Numbered from the stretch's first letter, positions 25,615-34,692 are shown. The stretch is 64,000 nt of DNA from Rhodococcoides fascians NBRC 12155 = LMG 3623 (GCF_001894785.1 NZ_BCWW01000001.1:372001-436000); one strand, 5' to 3'. Notes: generated from the letters alone by a model not told the origin. Translations and numbers: made by a program.

Positions 25615-25926
25615 TCAGATGCCGGCGAGCCCCGGCAGGCCCCCGGCGGTGTCGTCGTCGGTCGCCAGGTAGTCCGCGGCCTGCTTGCGCAGTTCCTCGG
25701 CGGCCCGGTGTAGCTCCGAAATGCCTCGTGCTGCAGCAGGTCCGAAGGTATCGGCCGCGGTGGCGAAGAAGCGATCGGTCAAGAGCGACACCTCGTCGGT
25801 GCCCGGCGGCAACGGCCGAACAGGAAGAGCCGTGGCAGTGACGGCGGCCTGCAATCGGGCAGCGACCGCATCGAGTTCCGAGGCAGCGAGCTGCAGAGCC
25901 ACCGGATCGACTTTGATGACGGTCAT
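25615..25926 (-). CDS. PE-family-like protein
   Basis: About 103 residues, mostly two long helices: IKVDPVALQLAASELDAVAARLQ and FFATAADTFGPAAARGISELHRAAEELRK. The C-terminus carries DYLATD, a Y-x-x-x-D match to the type VII secretion signal. The ATG at 25926 follows a GGGAG; the longer frame to 25998 has no support. It heads a PE-PPE-espG unit, so it is probably secreted as a heterodimer with the PPE-like protein. Confidence 0.8.
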   Translation of the reverse strand: MTVIKVDPVALQLAASELDAVAARLQAAVTATALPVRPLPPGTDEVSLLTDRFFATAADTFGPAAARGISELHRAAEELRKQAADYLATDDDTAGGLPGLAGI

Positions 25927-26014
25927 GAGCACGCTCCCTGCGATCGACGAACTGGGCTGTCGGTAGGTAGGACGCCGCCGTGCCCGGATCGGTTCCATCG
26001 ATGCCGGAAAGAAT

Positions 26015-26581
26015 TCAGAGAGACTTCTGTGCCACCGAATCCATCGTCCACAGCGAGCCTCGGCGATGGATCGAGGTGCGCGTCAACGGTGCGACGTCGA
26101 CCCGCCAGAACGAGCTGACCGGTGCCGCCAGCACCAGCACGACCGCGGCCCTGATCACTGCGGGTGCGGTCACGGCCAGCGTGCGGCCCGGCGTCGAACC
26201 GGCCTCATCGAGCCACGTCCGGACGCGAGCGAACAACGCCTCCAGAGATTCACCGCCCGGCGGTGTGAATGCCGGGTCGCCGAGCCAGGCCATCGCGTCG
26301 GCATCGGGCAGATCGGTCATCTCGAGACCGGACCACCCGCCGTACGCGACGTCGGCCAACGCGGGTTCGACAGCGACGTCGCTGCCGAAGATGTTGGCAG
26401 TGGATCGGGACCGCAGCTCCGGGCCGGACATCACTCGGTCGGCACGCGGAAAATCGGTCACCTCGGCCAGTGCACGCACGCCCGCCTCGTCGAGTGGCTC
26501 GTCGGCAGGAAAGCGGCCCGAGCGCATCGCATCGGTCCTGGCGTGGCTCACCAACGTCAGGCGGGTCGCAGGCGCAGTCAC
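26015..26581 (-). CDS. Histidine-phosphatase-fold protein with altered active site
   Basis: About 188 residues from a GTG at 26581. The first motif reads LVSHARTDAMRSGRFP, keeping the phospho-acceptor His but not the usual Arg-His-Gly. The place where the second catalytic His is expected reads LAVTAPAVIRAAVV, with no His. It may therefore be weak, specialised or non-catalytic. It is divergent from the cobalamin riboswitch and cbtBA, and proteins of this kind often sit with cobalt/cobalamin genes, so a CobC-like ancestry is possible. Confidence 0.72.
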   Translation of the reverse strand: MTAPATRLTLVSHARTDAMRSGRFPADEPLDEAGVRALAEVTDFPRADRVMSGPELRSRSTANIFGSDVAVEPALADVAYGGWSGLEMTDLPDADAMAWLGDPAFTPPGGESLEALFARVRTWLDEAGSTPGRTLAVTAPAVIRAAVVLVLAAPVSSFWRVDVAPLTRTSIHRRGSLWTMDSVAQKSL

Positions 26582-26641
26582 CGCGTCATTGTGGCATCGG
26601 ACGATGTTTCTCGAGGACAGTGATTGACACAGAGTCGAACG

Positions 26642-26770
26642 CGGTGCCACAGTGCGCAGGTAAGACGCGATGTACGCAGGTAATCCGGTGAAAATCCGGA
26701 ACGGTTGCGCCACTGTGATCGACGTCGGGCAGATGTCCGAATTCGAGAGCCAGAAAACTCGTACATCGCA
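26642..26770 (+). promoter_or_regulatory. Cobalamin (AdoCbl) riboswitch
   Basis: The conserved blocks are plain: ggtgccacagtg near the start, CCGGTGAAAATCCGGAACGG (about 26685-26704), the B12 box GTTGCGCCACTGTGA (26704-26718), and GAGAGCCAGAAAACTC (26745-26760). It lies 60 bases before the cbtB start. Between them gtcccttc (26776-26783) pairs with gaagggac (26790-26797), a likely part of the expression platform. Binding of cobalamin should shut off cbtBA. Confidence 0.92.
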
Positions 26771-26829
26771 TGGCCGTCCCTTCATCTCCGAAGGGACTAC
26801 GGGACGCACAATCCCAGGAGGACACCCCC

Positions 26830-27024
26830 ATGGCAATACTTCATGCACCCAGCAACACGACGGAATCGGCGGCCCTCGCCGTCATCGTCGCCGCGACGAT
26901 ACTGCTCGCGTTCGTTGTGCTCTACCTCGTCGGATTCGACCAGGGCGCGATCTCGCGCAGTGGCATGTACATGCACGAACTCATGCACGACGGCCGCCAC
27001 CTGCTGGGCCTGCCATGCCACTGA
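26830..27024 (+). CDS. cbtB: Cobalt transporter subunit CbtB
   Basis: A 64-residue protein with one membrane helix (about 15-34) and the conserved His-rich end MHELMHDGRHLLGLPCH, whose His49, His53, His57 and His64 probably bind cobalt. It works with CbtA to import cobalt for cobalamin. The ATG at 26830 follows AGGAGG. It is under the cobalamin riboswitch and overlaps cbtA by 10 bases. Confidence 0.92.
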   Translation: MAILHAPSNTTESAALAVIVAATILLAFVVLYLVGFDQGAISRSGMYMHELMHDGRHLLGLPCH

Positions 27025-27785
27025 CCGGGACATTCGTTCAGTTGCTGGTGCGAGGTCTGCTCGCCGGTCTCGTCGCGGGACTGCTCGCCGGCGGAGTTGC
27101 CTTCGTCATCGGTGAGCCGCACATCGATTCGGCCATCTCCATCGAAGAAGCAGCAGGCGAGGCACACCACGCCGCCTCCGATGCGACTGCTGCGCATTCG
27201 CACGGCGACGAGGACGCCCTCGTCGGTCGCGACGGGCAACGCGTCGGACTCTTCCTCGCCACTGGACTCGCCGGGCTCGCACTCGGCGCGATCTTCGCAT
27301 CGGTACTGCACTACGCCCGACGGTTCAGCTCGCTCCCGGGCTCGATCCTCGCACTCCTCGGAGCCGGGGCCGGATGGCTGGCAATCGAAGCGGTGCCGTT
27401 CTTCAAGTATCCGGCCAACCCACCGGCCGTCGGGGACCCGGAGACGATCACCCAGCGCACCTGGCTGTGGTTAGCCTCGGTGATTCTCGGTCTGCTGGCC
27501 GTGGGCGTCGCGATCTACGTGGCGAAGGCGGTGGCGTCGCAGTCGTCGGTGGCGGTTCGCGTCGGTGCTCCGACGGTGGCGTTCCTCGTGATCGTCGGTG
27601 TGGGTTATGCACTTCTACCGGGTGTGAACGAAGTGGGTTCGGACTTCCCGGCGACCCTGCTGTGGGAATTCCGACTCTCGTCACTGGCCACGCAGGCAAC
27701 TTTGTGGCTGGCTCTGGGACTGGGCTTCGCATTCCTGACCGACCGCGCGGTGCGACCTGTTCGCCGAGAGGCTGTCTCGGCTTAA
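27015..27785 (+). CDS. cbtA: Cobalt transporter subunit CbtA
   Basis: A 256-residue membrane protein with the CbtA layout: an early helix (LLVRGLLAGLVAGLLAGGVAFVIGEP), a His-rich loop (EAHHAASDATAAHSHGDEDA, about 50-70) and four further helices. The conserved WLAIEAVPFFKYPANPPAVGDPETI block marks the family. It should form the channel for cobalt entry with CbtB. The ATG lies inside the 3' end of cbtB, so translation is coupled. Confidence 0.92.
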   Translation: MPLTGTFVQLLVRGLLAGLVAGLLAGGVAFVIGEPHIDSAISIEEAAGEAHHAASDATAAHSHGDEDALVGRDGQRVGLFLATGLAGLALGAIFASVLHYARRFSSLPGSILALLGAGAGWLAIEAVPFFKYPANPPAVGDPETITQRTWLWLASVILGLLAVGVAIYVAKAVASQSSVAVRVGAPTVAFLVIVGVGYALLPGVNEVGSDFPATLLWEFRLSSLATQATLWLALGLGFAFLTDRAVRPVRREAVSA

Positions 27786-27807
27786 CCCTGTTTTGCCCGC
27801 CCCCCCA

Positions 27808-27868
27808 GGTTGGGATCAATGCGCCTTTGTTGCAGTCTGACCGACTGAAACCCACATTGATCCCAACC
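27808..27868. repeat. Nested inverted repeat between cbtA and the metallopeptidase gene
   Basis: A perfect 14-bp inverted repeat (ggttgggatcaatg, 27808-27821; cattgatcccaacc, 27855-27868) encloses a smaller one (cagtc...gactg). C-runs and G-runs flank it. It may be a terminator for the converging genes or a dispersed repeat element. Confidence 0.7.
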
Positions 27869-27915
27869 GGGGGTGGCATTACGGGGGTGGGGGTGGCGAT
27901 CGGGGGCGAGCGCGA

Positions 27916-28248
27916 TCAGCCGAATCCCAGTTGATGCAGGCGTTCGTCGTCGATGCCGAAGTGATGGCCGATTTCGTGCGCGACGGTGATGGCGATTTCG
28001 CGTCGAGCCTCGTGTTCGTCGTCGACCATGTCGAGGATCGGCTTGCGGTAGATCGTGATGACGTCGGGCAAGTGGCCGCTGTATTCGTAGCGTTCGGTCA
28101 ACGCGATTCCCTCGTACAACCCGAGGATGTCCTCGGTGGGGTGTTCCTCCTCGACGAGTACGACCACGTTGTTCATGAAGTCGGTGAGTTCTCGCGGCAG
28201 GGTGTCGAGAGCGTCGGACACCGCTTCTTCGAAATCGACGCGGGTCAT
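27916..28248 (-). CDS. Small zinc metallopeptidase (zincin) family protein
   Basis: A 110-residue protein with the zinc site HEIGHHFGIDDERLHQLG, where His91, His95 and probably Asp100 bind zinc and Glu92 is catalytic. The rest is a short alpha/beta fold (MTRVDFEEAVSDALDTLP at the start). The ATG at 28248 lies 13 bases after the stop of the septum-formation-like gene, so they are co-transcribed, as M. tuberculosis Rv3836 and Rv3835 are neighbours. Substrate is unknown; the small size suggests a minimal peptidase. Confidence 0.88.
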   Translation of the reverse strand: MTRVDFEEAVSDALDTLPRELTDFMNNVVVLVEEEHPTEDILGLYEGIALTERYEYSGHLPDVITIYRKPILDMVDDEHEARREIAITVAHEIGHHFGIDDERLHQLGFG

Positions 28249-28261
28249 GTGCGTGGGGATG

Positions 28262-29344
28262 TCAGCCTCCGGTGGTGATCGGAGCGGCACCGGGCAGCGG
28301 AGTCGGGAGGGCGCGGCCGTCGGGGGCTGCGGGCGGCGGTACGGGCGCGGCACCGTTGATGAGGATGTCGCCCTTCGCGCTGCCGACGATGGTCGCGAAT
28401 CCGCCGGAGTCGAGTTCCTTGCCCACCGAGCAGGTCACCTGACGGCTACCGGCGAGCCAGCTCGAGACGTCGATCGTGTCCCAGAACAACGTCAACGTCT
28501 TGTCCCGCAGCGCGTTCTCCGAGCCGAGGTATCCGTTGACGGCGTCGGTGCAGGTCTTCTCCAGGTACGCGTCCTGGTCGCCTTCCGACGGATGCCCGCC
28601 GGGGAACTGCTGCGTGAGGTTGATCACCGAGGCAACCTCGAACGCGTGGGGAGTCGAGCAGTCCACCGGGTCGGCAGGCACGTTCTGGTTGATTCCGATG
28701 CACGTGCCCGTCGGCCACACCTTGGACTGGTCCTCGTCGAGGATCGAGCCGGTCATCTCGAGCAGCGCACCGGTGTTCGACGGCATCTGCACACCGCACC
28801 GCAGCGTGCGCTCGCCCTTGGCCCATCCGGCCTGGCTGGGGAACATCAGGCCGACGCCGTAGCGGCCGTTCGGGTCGAACTTGGCACCGACGTAGCCGTC
28901 GACGGCGGCGGTGCAGTGCTCGTCGCGCAGTTCGCCGAAGCGCAGCGCTCCCGGGTACGGCGCGCCAGGGCCGAATTCGATGCCGGGGTAGACGCTCATG
29001 TCGATGTCGCGGGCCACCTCGAAGCGGTGGGCGTCGGCGCACGGCACTTCGCTGAGGTCCTGACGATCGGTCTCGGGATCGTCGGTGGGCGTCCACTGCA
29101 GGCATACGCCCGGGTCGGCGGCACCGAAGGACTTCGCGGACACCGGACCTGCGGTGGCGGGGCCACTGGCCGTCGAATGCGTGGTGATCTTCTCGGGAGT
29201 CGAGAATCCGCCGGACAGGAACACTGTTGCCCCCGCGGCCAGGACTGCACCGACGGCCACCATGGCGAGGCCGCGTCGAGCAGTGGTGGCCGAGAGAGTT
29301 CTCCGACTCTCGCTCGTCGTGGGGTCTGGTTCTGTAGCGGACAT
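28262..29344 (-). CDS. Membrane-anchored septum-formation-domain protein
   Basis: A 360-residue protein with one N-terminal membrane helix (about 25-45) and a long external part. Two repeated Cys-containing lobes are visible, each with a D-x-x-x-V-x-C...H-x-x-E-V pattern: LSEVPCADAHRFEVARDI and PVDCSTPHAFEVASVINL. This fits the septum-formation family that also covers M. tuberculosis Rv3835. The C-terminus is Pro-rich. It may act in the cell envelope at division; no enzyme motif is visible. Confidence 0.8.
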   Translation of the reverse strand: MSATEPDPTTSESRRTLSATTARRGLAMVAVGAVLAAGATVFLSGGFSTPEKITTHSTASGPATAGPVSAKSFGAADPGVCLQWTPTDDPETDRQDLSEVPCADAHRFEVARDIDMSVYPGIEFGPGAPYPGALRFGELRDEHCTAAVDGYVGAKFDPNGRYGVGLMFPSQAGWAKGERTLRCGVQMPSNTGALLEMTGSILDEDQSKVWPTGTCIGINQNVPADPVDCSTPHAFEVASVINLTQQFPGGHPSEGDQDAYLEKTCTDAVNGYLGSENALRDKTLTLFWDTIDVSSWLAGSRQVTCSVGKELDSGGFATIVGSAKGDILINGAAPVPPPAAPDGRALPTPLPGAAPITTGG

Positions 29345-29378
29345 CGCCCTCCATCATGCCCGAGTATGTTCGGTCGAC

Positions 29379-29771
29379 ATGAGCGACCCAACGGGTGACG
29401 ACGACATCAGTGAGCTGGCCGGTCGACTGTTCGCAATGGCACGTACCGGTGACGCCGTCGGTCTGGCGAGTTACGTCGACGCCGGAGTTCCGGTGAATCT
29501 GCACAACGAGTCGGGGGACACCCTGCTCATGTTGGCCGCCTATCACGGTCACGCCGATGCGGTACGGGTGCTGGTCGAACGCGGTGCCGATGTGAACAAG
29601 GCCAACGACAAGGGTCAGAGCCCACTCGCGGGCGCTGTGTTCAAAGGCGAGGACGAGGTGGTGCGGCTGCTCGTCGACGGCGGAGCCGACCCACACGGCG
29701 GCCACCCGTCGGCGATCGACGCAGCCACGATGTTCGGACGCGAGGACTACCTGGGCTTGCTCGGCAAGTAA
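29379..29771 (+). CDS. Ankyrin-repeat protein
   Basis: A 130-residue protein made of about three ankyrin repeats: [42 protein letters not shown] and a final [18 protein letters not shown]. Such repeats mediate protein contacts; no partner is indicated. The ATG at 29379 gives [18 protein letters not shown]; the longer frame back to 29085 runs antisense to the previous gene. It lies 11 bases before serS and is likely co-transcribed with it. Confidence 0.87.
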   Translation: MSDPTGDDDISELAGRLFAMARTGDAVGLASYVDAGVPVNLHNESGDTLLMLAAYHGHADAVRVLVERGADVNKANDKGQSPLAGAVFKGEDEVVRLLVDGGADPHGGHPSAIDAATMFGREDYLGLLGK

Positions 29772-29782
29772 GGTTTGCTCTC

Positions 29783-31036
29783 GTGATCGACCTGAAATTG
29801 CTTCGCGAGAACCCCGACGCAGTGCGCGCCTCGCAGCGCACCCGAGGCGAGGACCCCGCTCTCGTCGACGCTCTTCTGGACGCCGACGCCTCCCGCCGCG
29901 CCGCTGTGTTGGCCGGGGATCAGCTGCGCGCTGAGCAGAAGGCGCTGGGCAAGAAGGTCGGCAAGGCTTCGGCCGAGGACCGTCCCGCGCTGCTGGCCGG
30001 GGCATCGGAACTGGCCGCGAAGGTCAAGGCGGCCCAGGCAGCCGAGGCCGAGGCCGACGCAGCTCTCGACACGGCTCACCGGGCGATATCCAACATCGTC
30101 GAGGAGGGAACGCCCGCGGGCGGCGAGGACGACTTCGTGCTGCTCGAGACCGTCGGCGACGTCCCCGAGTTCGACTTCGAGCCGAAGGACCACCTGGAAC
30201 TCGGCGAGTCGCTGAACCTGATCGACATGGAACGCGGAGCCAAGGTGTCGGGCTCACGCTTCTACTTCATGACCGGCTACGGCGCGTTGCTGCAGCAGGG
30301 GCTGCTTCAGCTCGCCGCGCAGAAGGCCGTCAAGAACGGGTTCACCATGATGATCCCGCCGGTTCTCGTGCGGCCGGAGATCATGTCGGGAACCGGCTTC
30401 CTCGGCGCACACGCAGACGAGATCTACCGCCTCGAAGCCGACGACCTCTACCTCGTCGGAACCTCCGAAGTTGCTCTCGCCGGCTACCACTCGGGCGAGA
30501 TCATCGACCTCGCCGACGGCCCGAAGCGCTACGCCGGTTGGTCGTCGTGCTTCCGTCGTGAAGCGGGCAGCTACGGCAAGGACACCCGCGGCATCATCCG
30601 CGTCCATCAGTTCGACAAGATCGAGATGTTCTCGTACATCAAGCCCGAGGACGCGGCGGCCGAGCACCGGAAGCTGCTGCAGTACGAGAAGGAAATGCTC
30701 GCCGCAGTCGAATTGCCCTACCGCGTCATCGACACCGCAGGCGGAGACCTCGGGTCCTCGGCCGCTCGCAAGTTCGACTGCGAAGCTTGGGTCCCCACGC
30801 AGAAGGCATACCGCGAGCTCACCTCGACCTCGAACTGCACGACCTTCCAGGCCCGACGCCTCGGCGTGCGATACCGCGACGAGAACGGCAAGCCTCAGAC
30901 CGCCGCCACCCTGAACGGCACCCTCGCCACCACGCGGTGGATCGTGGCGATCCTCGAAAACCACCAGCAGGCCGACGGCACCGTCCGAGTTCCCGAGGCC
31001 CTCGTGCCTTTCGTCGGGACCGATGTCCTGAAGTAA
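29783..31036 (+). CDS. serS: Seryl-tRNA synthetase
   Basis: A 417-residue class II synthetase that charges tRNA-Ser and tRNA-Sec. The N-terminal coiled-coil arm spans about 20-110. Motif 2 reads [22 protein letters not shown], and motif 3 [18 protein letters not shown]. The start is GTG ([18 protein letters not shown]), the standard N-terminus. Order with the septum-formation and metallopeptidase genes matches M. tuberculosis around Rv3834c. Confidence 0.96.
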   Translation: MIDLKLLRENPDAVRASQRTRGEDPALVDALLDADASRRAAVLAGDQLRAEQKALGKKVGKASAEDRPALLAGASELAAKVKAAQAAEAEADAALDTAHRAISNIVEEGTPAGGEDDFVLLETVGDVPEFDFEPKDHLELGESLNLIDMERGAKVSGSRFYFMTGYGALLQQGLLQLAAQKAVKNGFTMMIPPVLVRPEIMSGTGFLGAHADEIYRLEADDLYLVGTSEVALAGYHSGEIIDLADGPKRYAGWSSCFRREAGSYGKDTRGIIRVHQFDKIEMFSYIKPEDAAAEHRKLLQYEKEMLAAVELPYRVIDTAGGDLGSSAARKFDCEAWVPTQKAYRELTSTSNCTTFQARRLGVRYRDENGKPQTAATLNGTLATTRWIVAILENHQQADGTVRVPEALVPFVGTDVLK

Positions 31037-31043
31037 TTCAGGA

Positions 31044-31931
31044 TCAGGCGATGTCGCCGATGCAGTAGCCCTCGCCGCCGATCGCCAGCAGGAACGTGCG
31101 ATTCTGGTACACCCCCGAGGCGTCGATGATGTCCGCATTGACCTGCGTGTAGACGCCGTTCTGAGCCGTCACGAACACACTGTCGGGATCGAACGAGGTG
31201 ATGCTCGGCAGAATTGCCGGGTTCTCGGCCAGAGGTGGGGAAGTAGGAGACCCGGTGCCGTTCGGATCCCACGTGCCGCGGCTGTCGCACACCAGCGGGT
31301 AGCTCTCTTCGACGTCGCCCCGATTGACGGGGATACCGGCGATGCGTCCCAGATAACGATCGACGGTGTAGACCGCGTCCGTCGCGTCGAACACCGGCGT
31401 CGTGCCGGTGGGATAGACGGTAGGGCAGGCGTAGCCCGACGCGATCTCGCTGCGCTTGATGGCGACCGTTGCCGCGGGTCCGGTCCACGTCACCGCGTAC
31501 TGACCGTCGACCGCGGGAGCCGCCACCGCTGCGAGGATGGCGCCGGTGTCGAAGTACATCGTCGGAATGTCGGTCGGCGGCACAGTCCAGCACCTCGCGG
31601 TGACGACACCTATTCCGCCGCCGGTGAGATCGTTGACGAACGGCCGTAGCGCCGCGGCGGCCGCAGGATTTCCGGGGGCTTCGCCGACGGGCGGACCCGG
31701 TGGGATGGGCGGCGGTGCCGGGGTGGTGGCCGAGGGCTCTGGGGTGCTCGGCTCGGCGGCATTCGCGGACTCGGCGGTGGACTCGGCACTGCTGCTGGAC
31801 GGGGCTGCGTCCTGATCGGATGGGATCCCGACCGCGGAATCGCAGGCACCGACCAGCGCAATCATCGCTATCAGCGGCAGCGCGGTTCGGCAGACTCGGC
31901 TGCGCCGCGGTGAAGCCGCTCTGTTCTTCAC
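31044..31931 (-). CDS. Hypothetical lipoprotein with Pro/Ser-rich linker
   Basis: A 295-residue protein. A basic start leads to LIAMIALVGACDS with lipobox Cys near residue 30. A Ser/Pro/Ala-rich linker (about 38-82) separates it from a folded domain of about 210 residues with scattered Cys (ARCWTVPPTD, GYACPTVYP, YPLVCDSRG, GEGYCIGDI). Four Cys suggest two disulfides. Family not recognised. It converges with serS and ends 7 bases from it. Confidence 0.75.
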   Translation of the reverse strand: MKNRAASPRRSRVCRTALPLIAMIALVGACDSAVGIPSDQDAAPSSSSAESTAESANAAEPSTPEPSATTPAPPPIPPGPPVGEAPGNPAAAAALRPFVNDLTGGGIGVVTARCWTVPPTDIPTMYFDTGAILAAVAAPAVDGQYAVTWTGPAATVAIKRSEIASGYACPTVYPTGTTPVFDATDAVYTVDRYLGRIAGIPVNRGDVEESYPLVCDSRGTWDPNGTGSPTSPPLAENPAILPSITSFDPDSVFVTAQNGVYTQVNADIIDASGVYQNRTFLLAIGGEGYCIGDIA

Positions 31932-32031
31932 GTGAATTCTCTCCCCCGTAGCTTCTCGAACTGCGCACGACCCGACCGCGCTCCTGGCCGGACCTTTCTC
32001 CGACCCCGTCCACCGACTACGCTAACCGACT

Positions 32032-32772
32032 GTGGAACCCGTCTACCGATCAGTCATCGGCATCGCTCGCACAGTGTTCGCGTTCGAGGGCCTGAAGTTC
32101 GAGGTCGAGGGCGAGGACCACATCCCTGCTACCGGTGGAGCGGTCATCGCCGTCAACCACACCGGATACATGGACTTCACCTACGCCGGGTTGCCGCCGC
32201 GGCGAGTGAAGCGCTACATCCGCTTCATGGCCAAGAAGGAAGTCTTCGACAACAAGATCTCCGGACCCATCATGCGCGCGCTCAAGCACATCCCCGTAGA
32301 TCGTGGGGCAGGTGCGGAGTCCTACAAGTCGGCCGTGCAGAGTCTGCGCAACGGCGAACTGGTGGGCGTCTACCCCGAGGCCACCATCAGCCGGAGCTTC
32401 GAGATCAAGGAATTCAAGTCCGGTGCAGCGCGGATGGCCATCGAGGCCGGCGTCCCCATCATCCCGACGGTCATCTGGGGTGCGCAGCGAGTGTGGACCA
32501 AGGGCTACCCGAAGCGATTGGGCCGCACCAACACTCCGATCTCCATTGCCGTCGGTGAACCGATTGCGCCGGTCGGGCCGCCGAACGAACTGACCGACAA
32601 GCTGCGGTCGGTCATGCAGAAGATGCTGCTCGAGCTTCAGGAGGGCTACCACCACGAGCCCGGCGCGTACTGGGTTCCGGCCCGACTCGGTGGCAGTGCC
32701 CCGACCCTGGAGGAAGCCGACAAGCTCGACGCCCAGGATCTGGCGGCGCGCGCAGCCAAGCGCGTCGAGTAG
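32032..32772 (+). CDS. Lysophospholipid (1-acylglycerol-3-phosphate-type) acyltransferase
   Basis: A 246-residue PlsC-type acyltransferase. It has the H-x4-D motif in VNHTGYMDFTYAG near 44-50, then FMAKKEVFDNKISGPIMRALKHIPVDRG and VGVYPEATISRSFEIKEFKSGA. These are the glycerol-phosphate- and acyl-binding blocks. It should add an acyl chain to a lysophospholipid at the inner membrane. M. tuberculosis has related genes in the same area (Rv3814c-Rv3816c). GTG start; nine bases before the GNAT gene. Confidence 0.87.
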   Translation: MEPVYRSVIGIARTVFAFEGLKFEVEGEDHIPATGGAVIAVNHTGYMDFTYAGLPPRRVKRYIRFMAKKEVFDNKISGPIMRALKHIPVDRGAGAESYKSAVQSLRNGELVGVYPEATISRSFEIKEFKSGAARMAIEAGVPIIPTVIWGAQRVWTKGYPKRLGRTNTPISIAVGEPIAPVGPPNELTDKLRSVMQKMLLELQEGYHHEPGAYWVPARLGGSAPTLEEADKLDAQDLAARAAKRVE

Positions 32773-32781
32773 TCGGCGGGC

Positions 32782-33267
32782 ATGAACCTCCGCGGTGAAC
32801 GGGTCGTGTTGCGGCCGATCACCGCTGAGGACGTGCCGGAGCTACGCCGAATACTGCACACCCCCGAGGTGCATGCGCGGTGGGGTGACGAGGACGCCGA
32901 CGAGAGCTGGCCGTTCGACAACCCTGAAGAGACCCGCCTGGTTGTCGAATTGGACTCCGCGACAGTCGGTTTGATCCAGTACGGCGAAGAGACCGACCCG
33001 ATGTACCGGCACGCGTCGATCGACATCTTCCTCGATCCGGCTGTACACGGCCGCGGCGTCGGAAAGGACGCGGTAGGCACGCTGGTGCGCTACCTGACAG
33101 TCGGTCTCGGTCATCACCGCCTGGTGATCGATCCCGCCGCCGACAACGCAGTGGCCATAGCCTGTTACAGCGCAGTCGGTTTCGAGCCCGTCGGGATCAT
33201 GCGCAAGTACGAGAAGGGGCCGGACGGCTGGCACGACAGCCTGCTGATGGACCTGATCGTCGACTAG
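32782..33267 (+). CDS. GNAT-family N-acetyltransferase
   Basis: A 161-residue acetyltransferase. The acetyl-CoA loop is HGRGVGKDAVGTLVRYL (R-G-x-G-K/A type) near 93-109, with VIDPAADNAVAIACYSAVGFEPVG after it, typical of RimJ- and AAC(6')-like enzymes. The target is unknown; nothing proves antibiotic resistance. The ATG lies nine bases after the lipid acyltransferase stop, so the pair is likely one transcript. The converging sensor-kinase gene ends nine bases away. Confidence 0.87.
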   Translation: MNLRGERVVLRPITAEDVPELRRILHTPEVHARWGDEDADESWPFDNPEETRLVVELDSATVGLIQYGEETDPMYRHASIDIFLDPAVHGRGVGKDAVGTLVRYLTVGLGHHRLVIDPAADNAVAIACYSAVGFEPVGIMRKYEKGPDGWHDSLLMDLIVD

Positions 33268-33276
33268 CTGACATGT

Positions 33277-34692
33277 TCACGCGTTCAGGGGGAGAGTCAG
33301 CCGGAATCGCGCGCCCGAAGGCCCTGCGAGGCAGACGAGTTCGCCGCCGTGGGCGCGCGCCAGTGTTCGAGCGATCGACAGCCCCAGTCCGACGCCACCG
33401 GATGCTCGGTCACGGGCGGAGTTCAGCCTGACGAGTCGTTCGAAGATGCGCTCACGGTCTGCCTCTGCGACACCCGGCCCTTCGTCGTCCACGGTGATGA
33501 ATGCGTGGGTGTCCCTGCCGACCGCTACCCGAATCGTGCCGCCGGACGGGGTGAAGCGACCGGCATTGTCGAGCACGTTCGACAGGATCTGTTCGATACG
33601 TCCGACGTCGATGTGAACCGGAATCGGTTGCGCGGCAGCGACATCGAACCAAATATCCGGCATGAGTAGAGCTGCTCGCTCCACTGTGCGGCGGGTGATG
33701 TCGGCGAGGTCGGTATCGGTTGCGTCGAGATCCGACGTGTTCTCCGCGCGGACGGAATCGAGCATGTCGCCCACCAACCGTGACGCCCTGCTCGATTCCC
33801 CGACCAGCAGTTCGCTCCAGCGTGCGACTCGATCGGGGCGATGCTCGGCGTCGCGCTGCAGCGACTGCGCCAACGCCGAGATCCCGGCGACGGGAGTGCG
33901 CAGCTCGTGTGCGGCGTCGGCCAGAAAGCGCCGCATGTCCTCCTCGGCGAGGCGGGCTGTGCGCGCCGCTGCTGCCTCGCGGCGCTCGGCGTCCTCGAGG
34001 GCGTCGAGCATCTCGTCCACGGCCGAGGCAGTACGGCCGAGGTCGGTGTTCGGTTTGGTGGGAAGCAGCCGTCTACCCCTGTCGCCGTTGGTTATTCGGC
34101 GCGCGACCGATGTCATCGAGTCCAGCGGGGACAGTGCTCGCCGTACGGCAAAGGTGAGTGCAGCGGCGGCCAGTAGCAGCGTCACAGCACCCGCTACCAG
34201 CATGAGGATGCGCAGTTGTCGCCGAACATCGGCGATAGCGGTGGTATCGCCGAGGAGAGACAGCGTCGAACCGTCGGGCAACGGTTCGGTGATCTCGAAC
34301 GAATCGGACGGGGGCGCAGGAGGATCCGGCGGACCAGGGGGACTCGGAGTTCGCGACTGGCGCGCAGGCGGAGCCGGGGTGGCAGGCTGGATGTCCGGGC
34401 CAGGCGGTCCGCTGCCGGGAGCGCCGTACACCGTGCCGTCCGCAGCGGTGACCCGAACTCGGATGGCGTCGCCCTGCAGGGCCTGCACCAGATCCCCGGG
34501 CCCGACGCCGCTCTCCACGAGCTCGACAGCCCGAGTTGCCCGGTCCGACAACCGCGCCTCCAGATCACGCCGAAGCTGTTGACCCAGAACGACATCCACC
34601 GACGAGCCGACAATCACCAGCAGTGCCGCGAACAACACGACGACGGTGGCGACCACCCGCATCCGAAGCGACGGGGTCGGCGTCCGCTTCAC
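33277..34692 (-). CDS. Two-component sensor histidine kinase
   Basis: A 471-residue classic sensor. Membrane helices lie at about 11-33 and 162-183, enclosing a Pro-rich extracytoplasmic sensor (about 95-130). HAMP follows (185-240), then the H box LADAAHELRTP with His262. The N box reads QILSNVLDNAGRFTPSG, G1 VDDEGPGV and G2 GGVGLGLSIART. GTG start overlapping the response-regulator stop (GTGA). It should phosphorylate that regulator. The signal is unknown, possibly at the envelope. Confidence 0.93.
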   Translation of the reverse strand: MKRTPTPSLRMRVVATVVVLFAALLVIVGSSVDVVLGQQLRRDLEARLSDRATRAVELVESGVGPGDLVQALQGDAIRVRVTAADGTVYGAPGSGPPGPDIQPATPAPPARQSRTPSPPGPPDPPAPPSDSFEITEPLPDGSTLSLLGDTTAIADVRRQLRILMLVAGAVTLLLAAAALTFAVRRALSPLDSMTSVARRITNGDRGRRLLPTKPNTDLGRTASAVDEMLDALEDAERREAAAARTARLAEEDMRRFLADAAHELRTPVAGISALAQSLQRDAEHRPDRVARWSELLVGESSRASRLVGDMLDSVRAENTSDLDATDTDLADITRRTVERAALLMPDIWFDVAAAQPIPVHIDVGRIEQILSNVLDNAGRFTPSGGTIRVAVGRDTHAFITVDDEGPGVAEADRERIFERLVRLNSARDRASGGVGLGLSIARTLARAHGGELVCLAGPSGARFRLTLPLNA

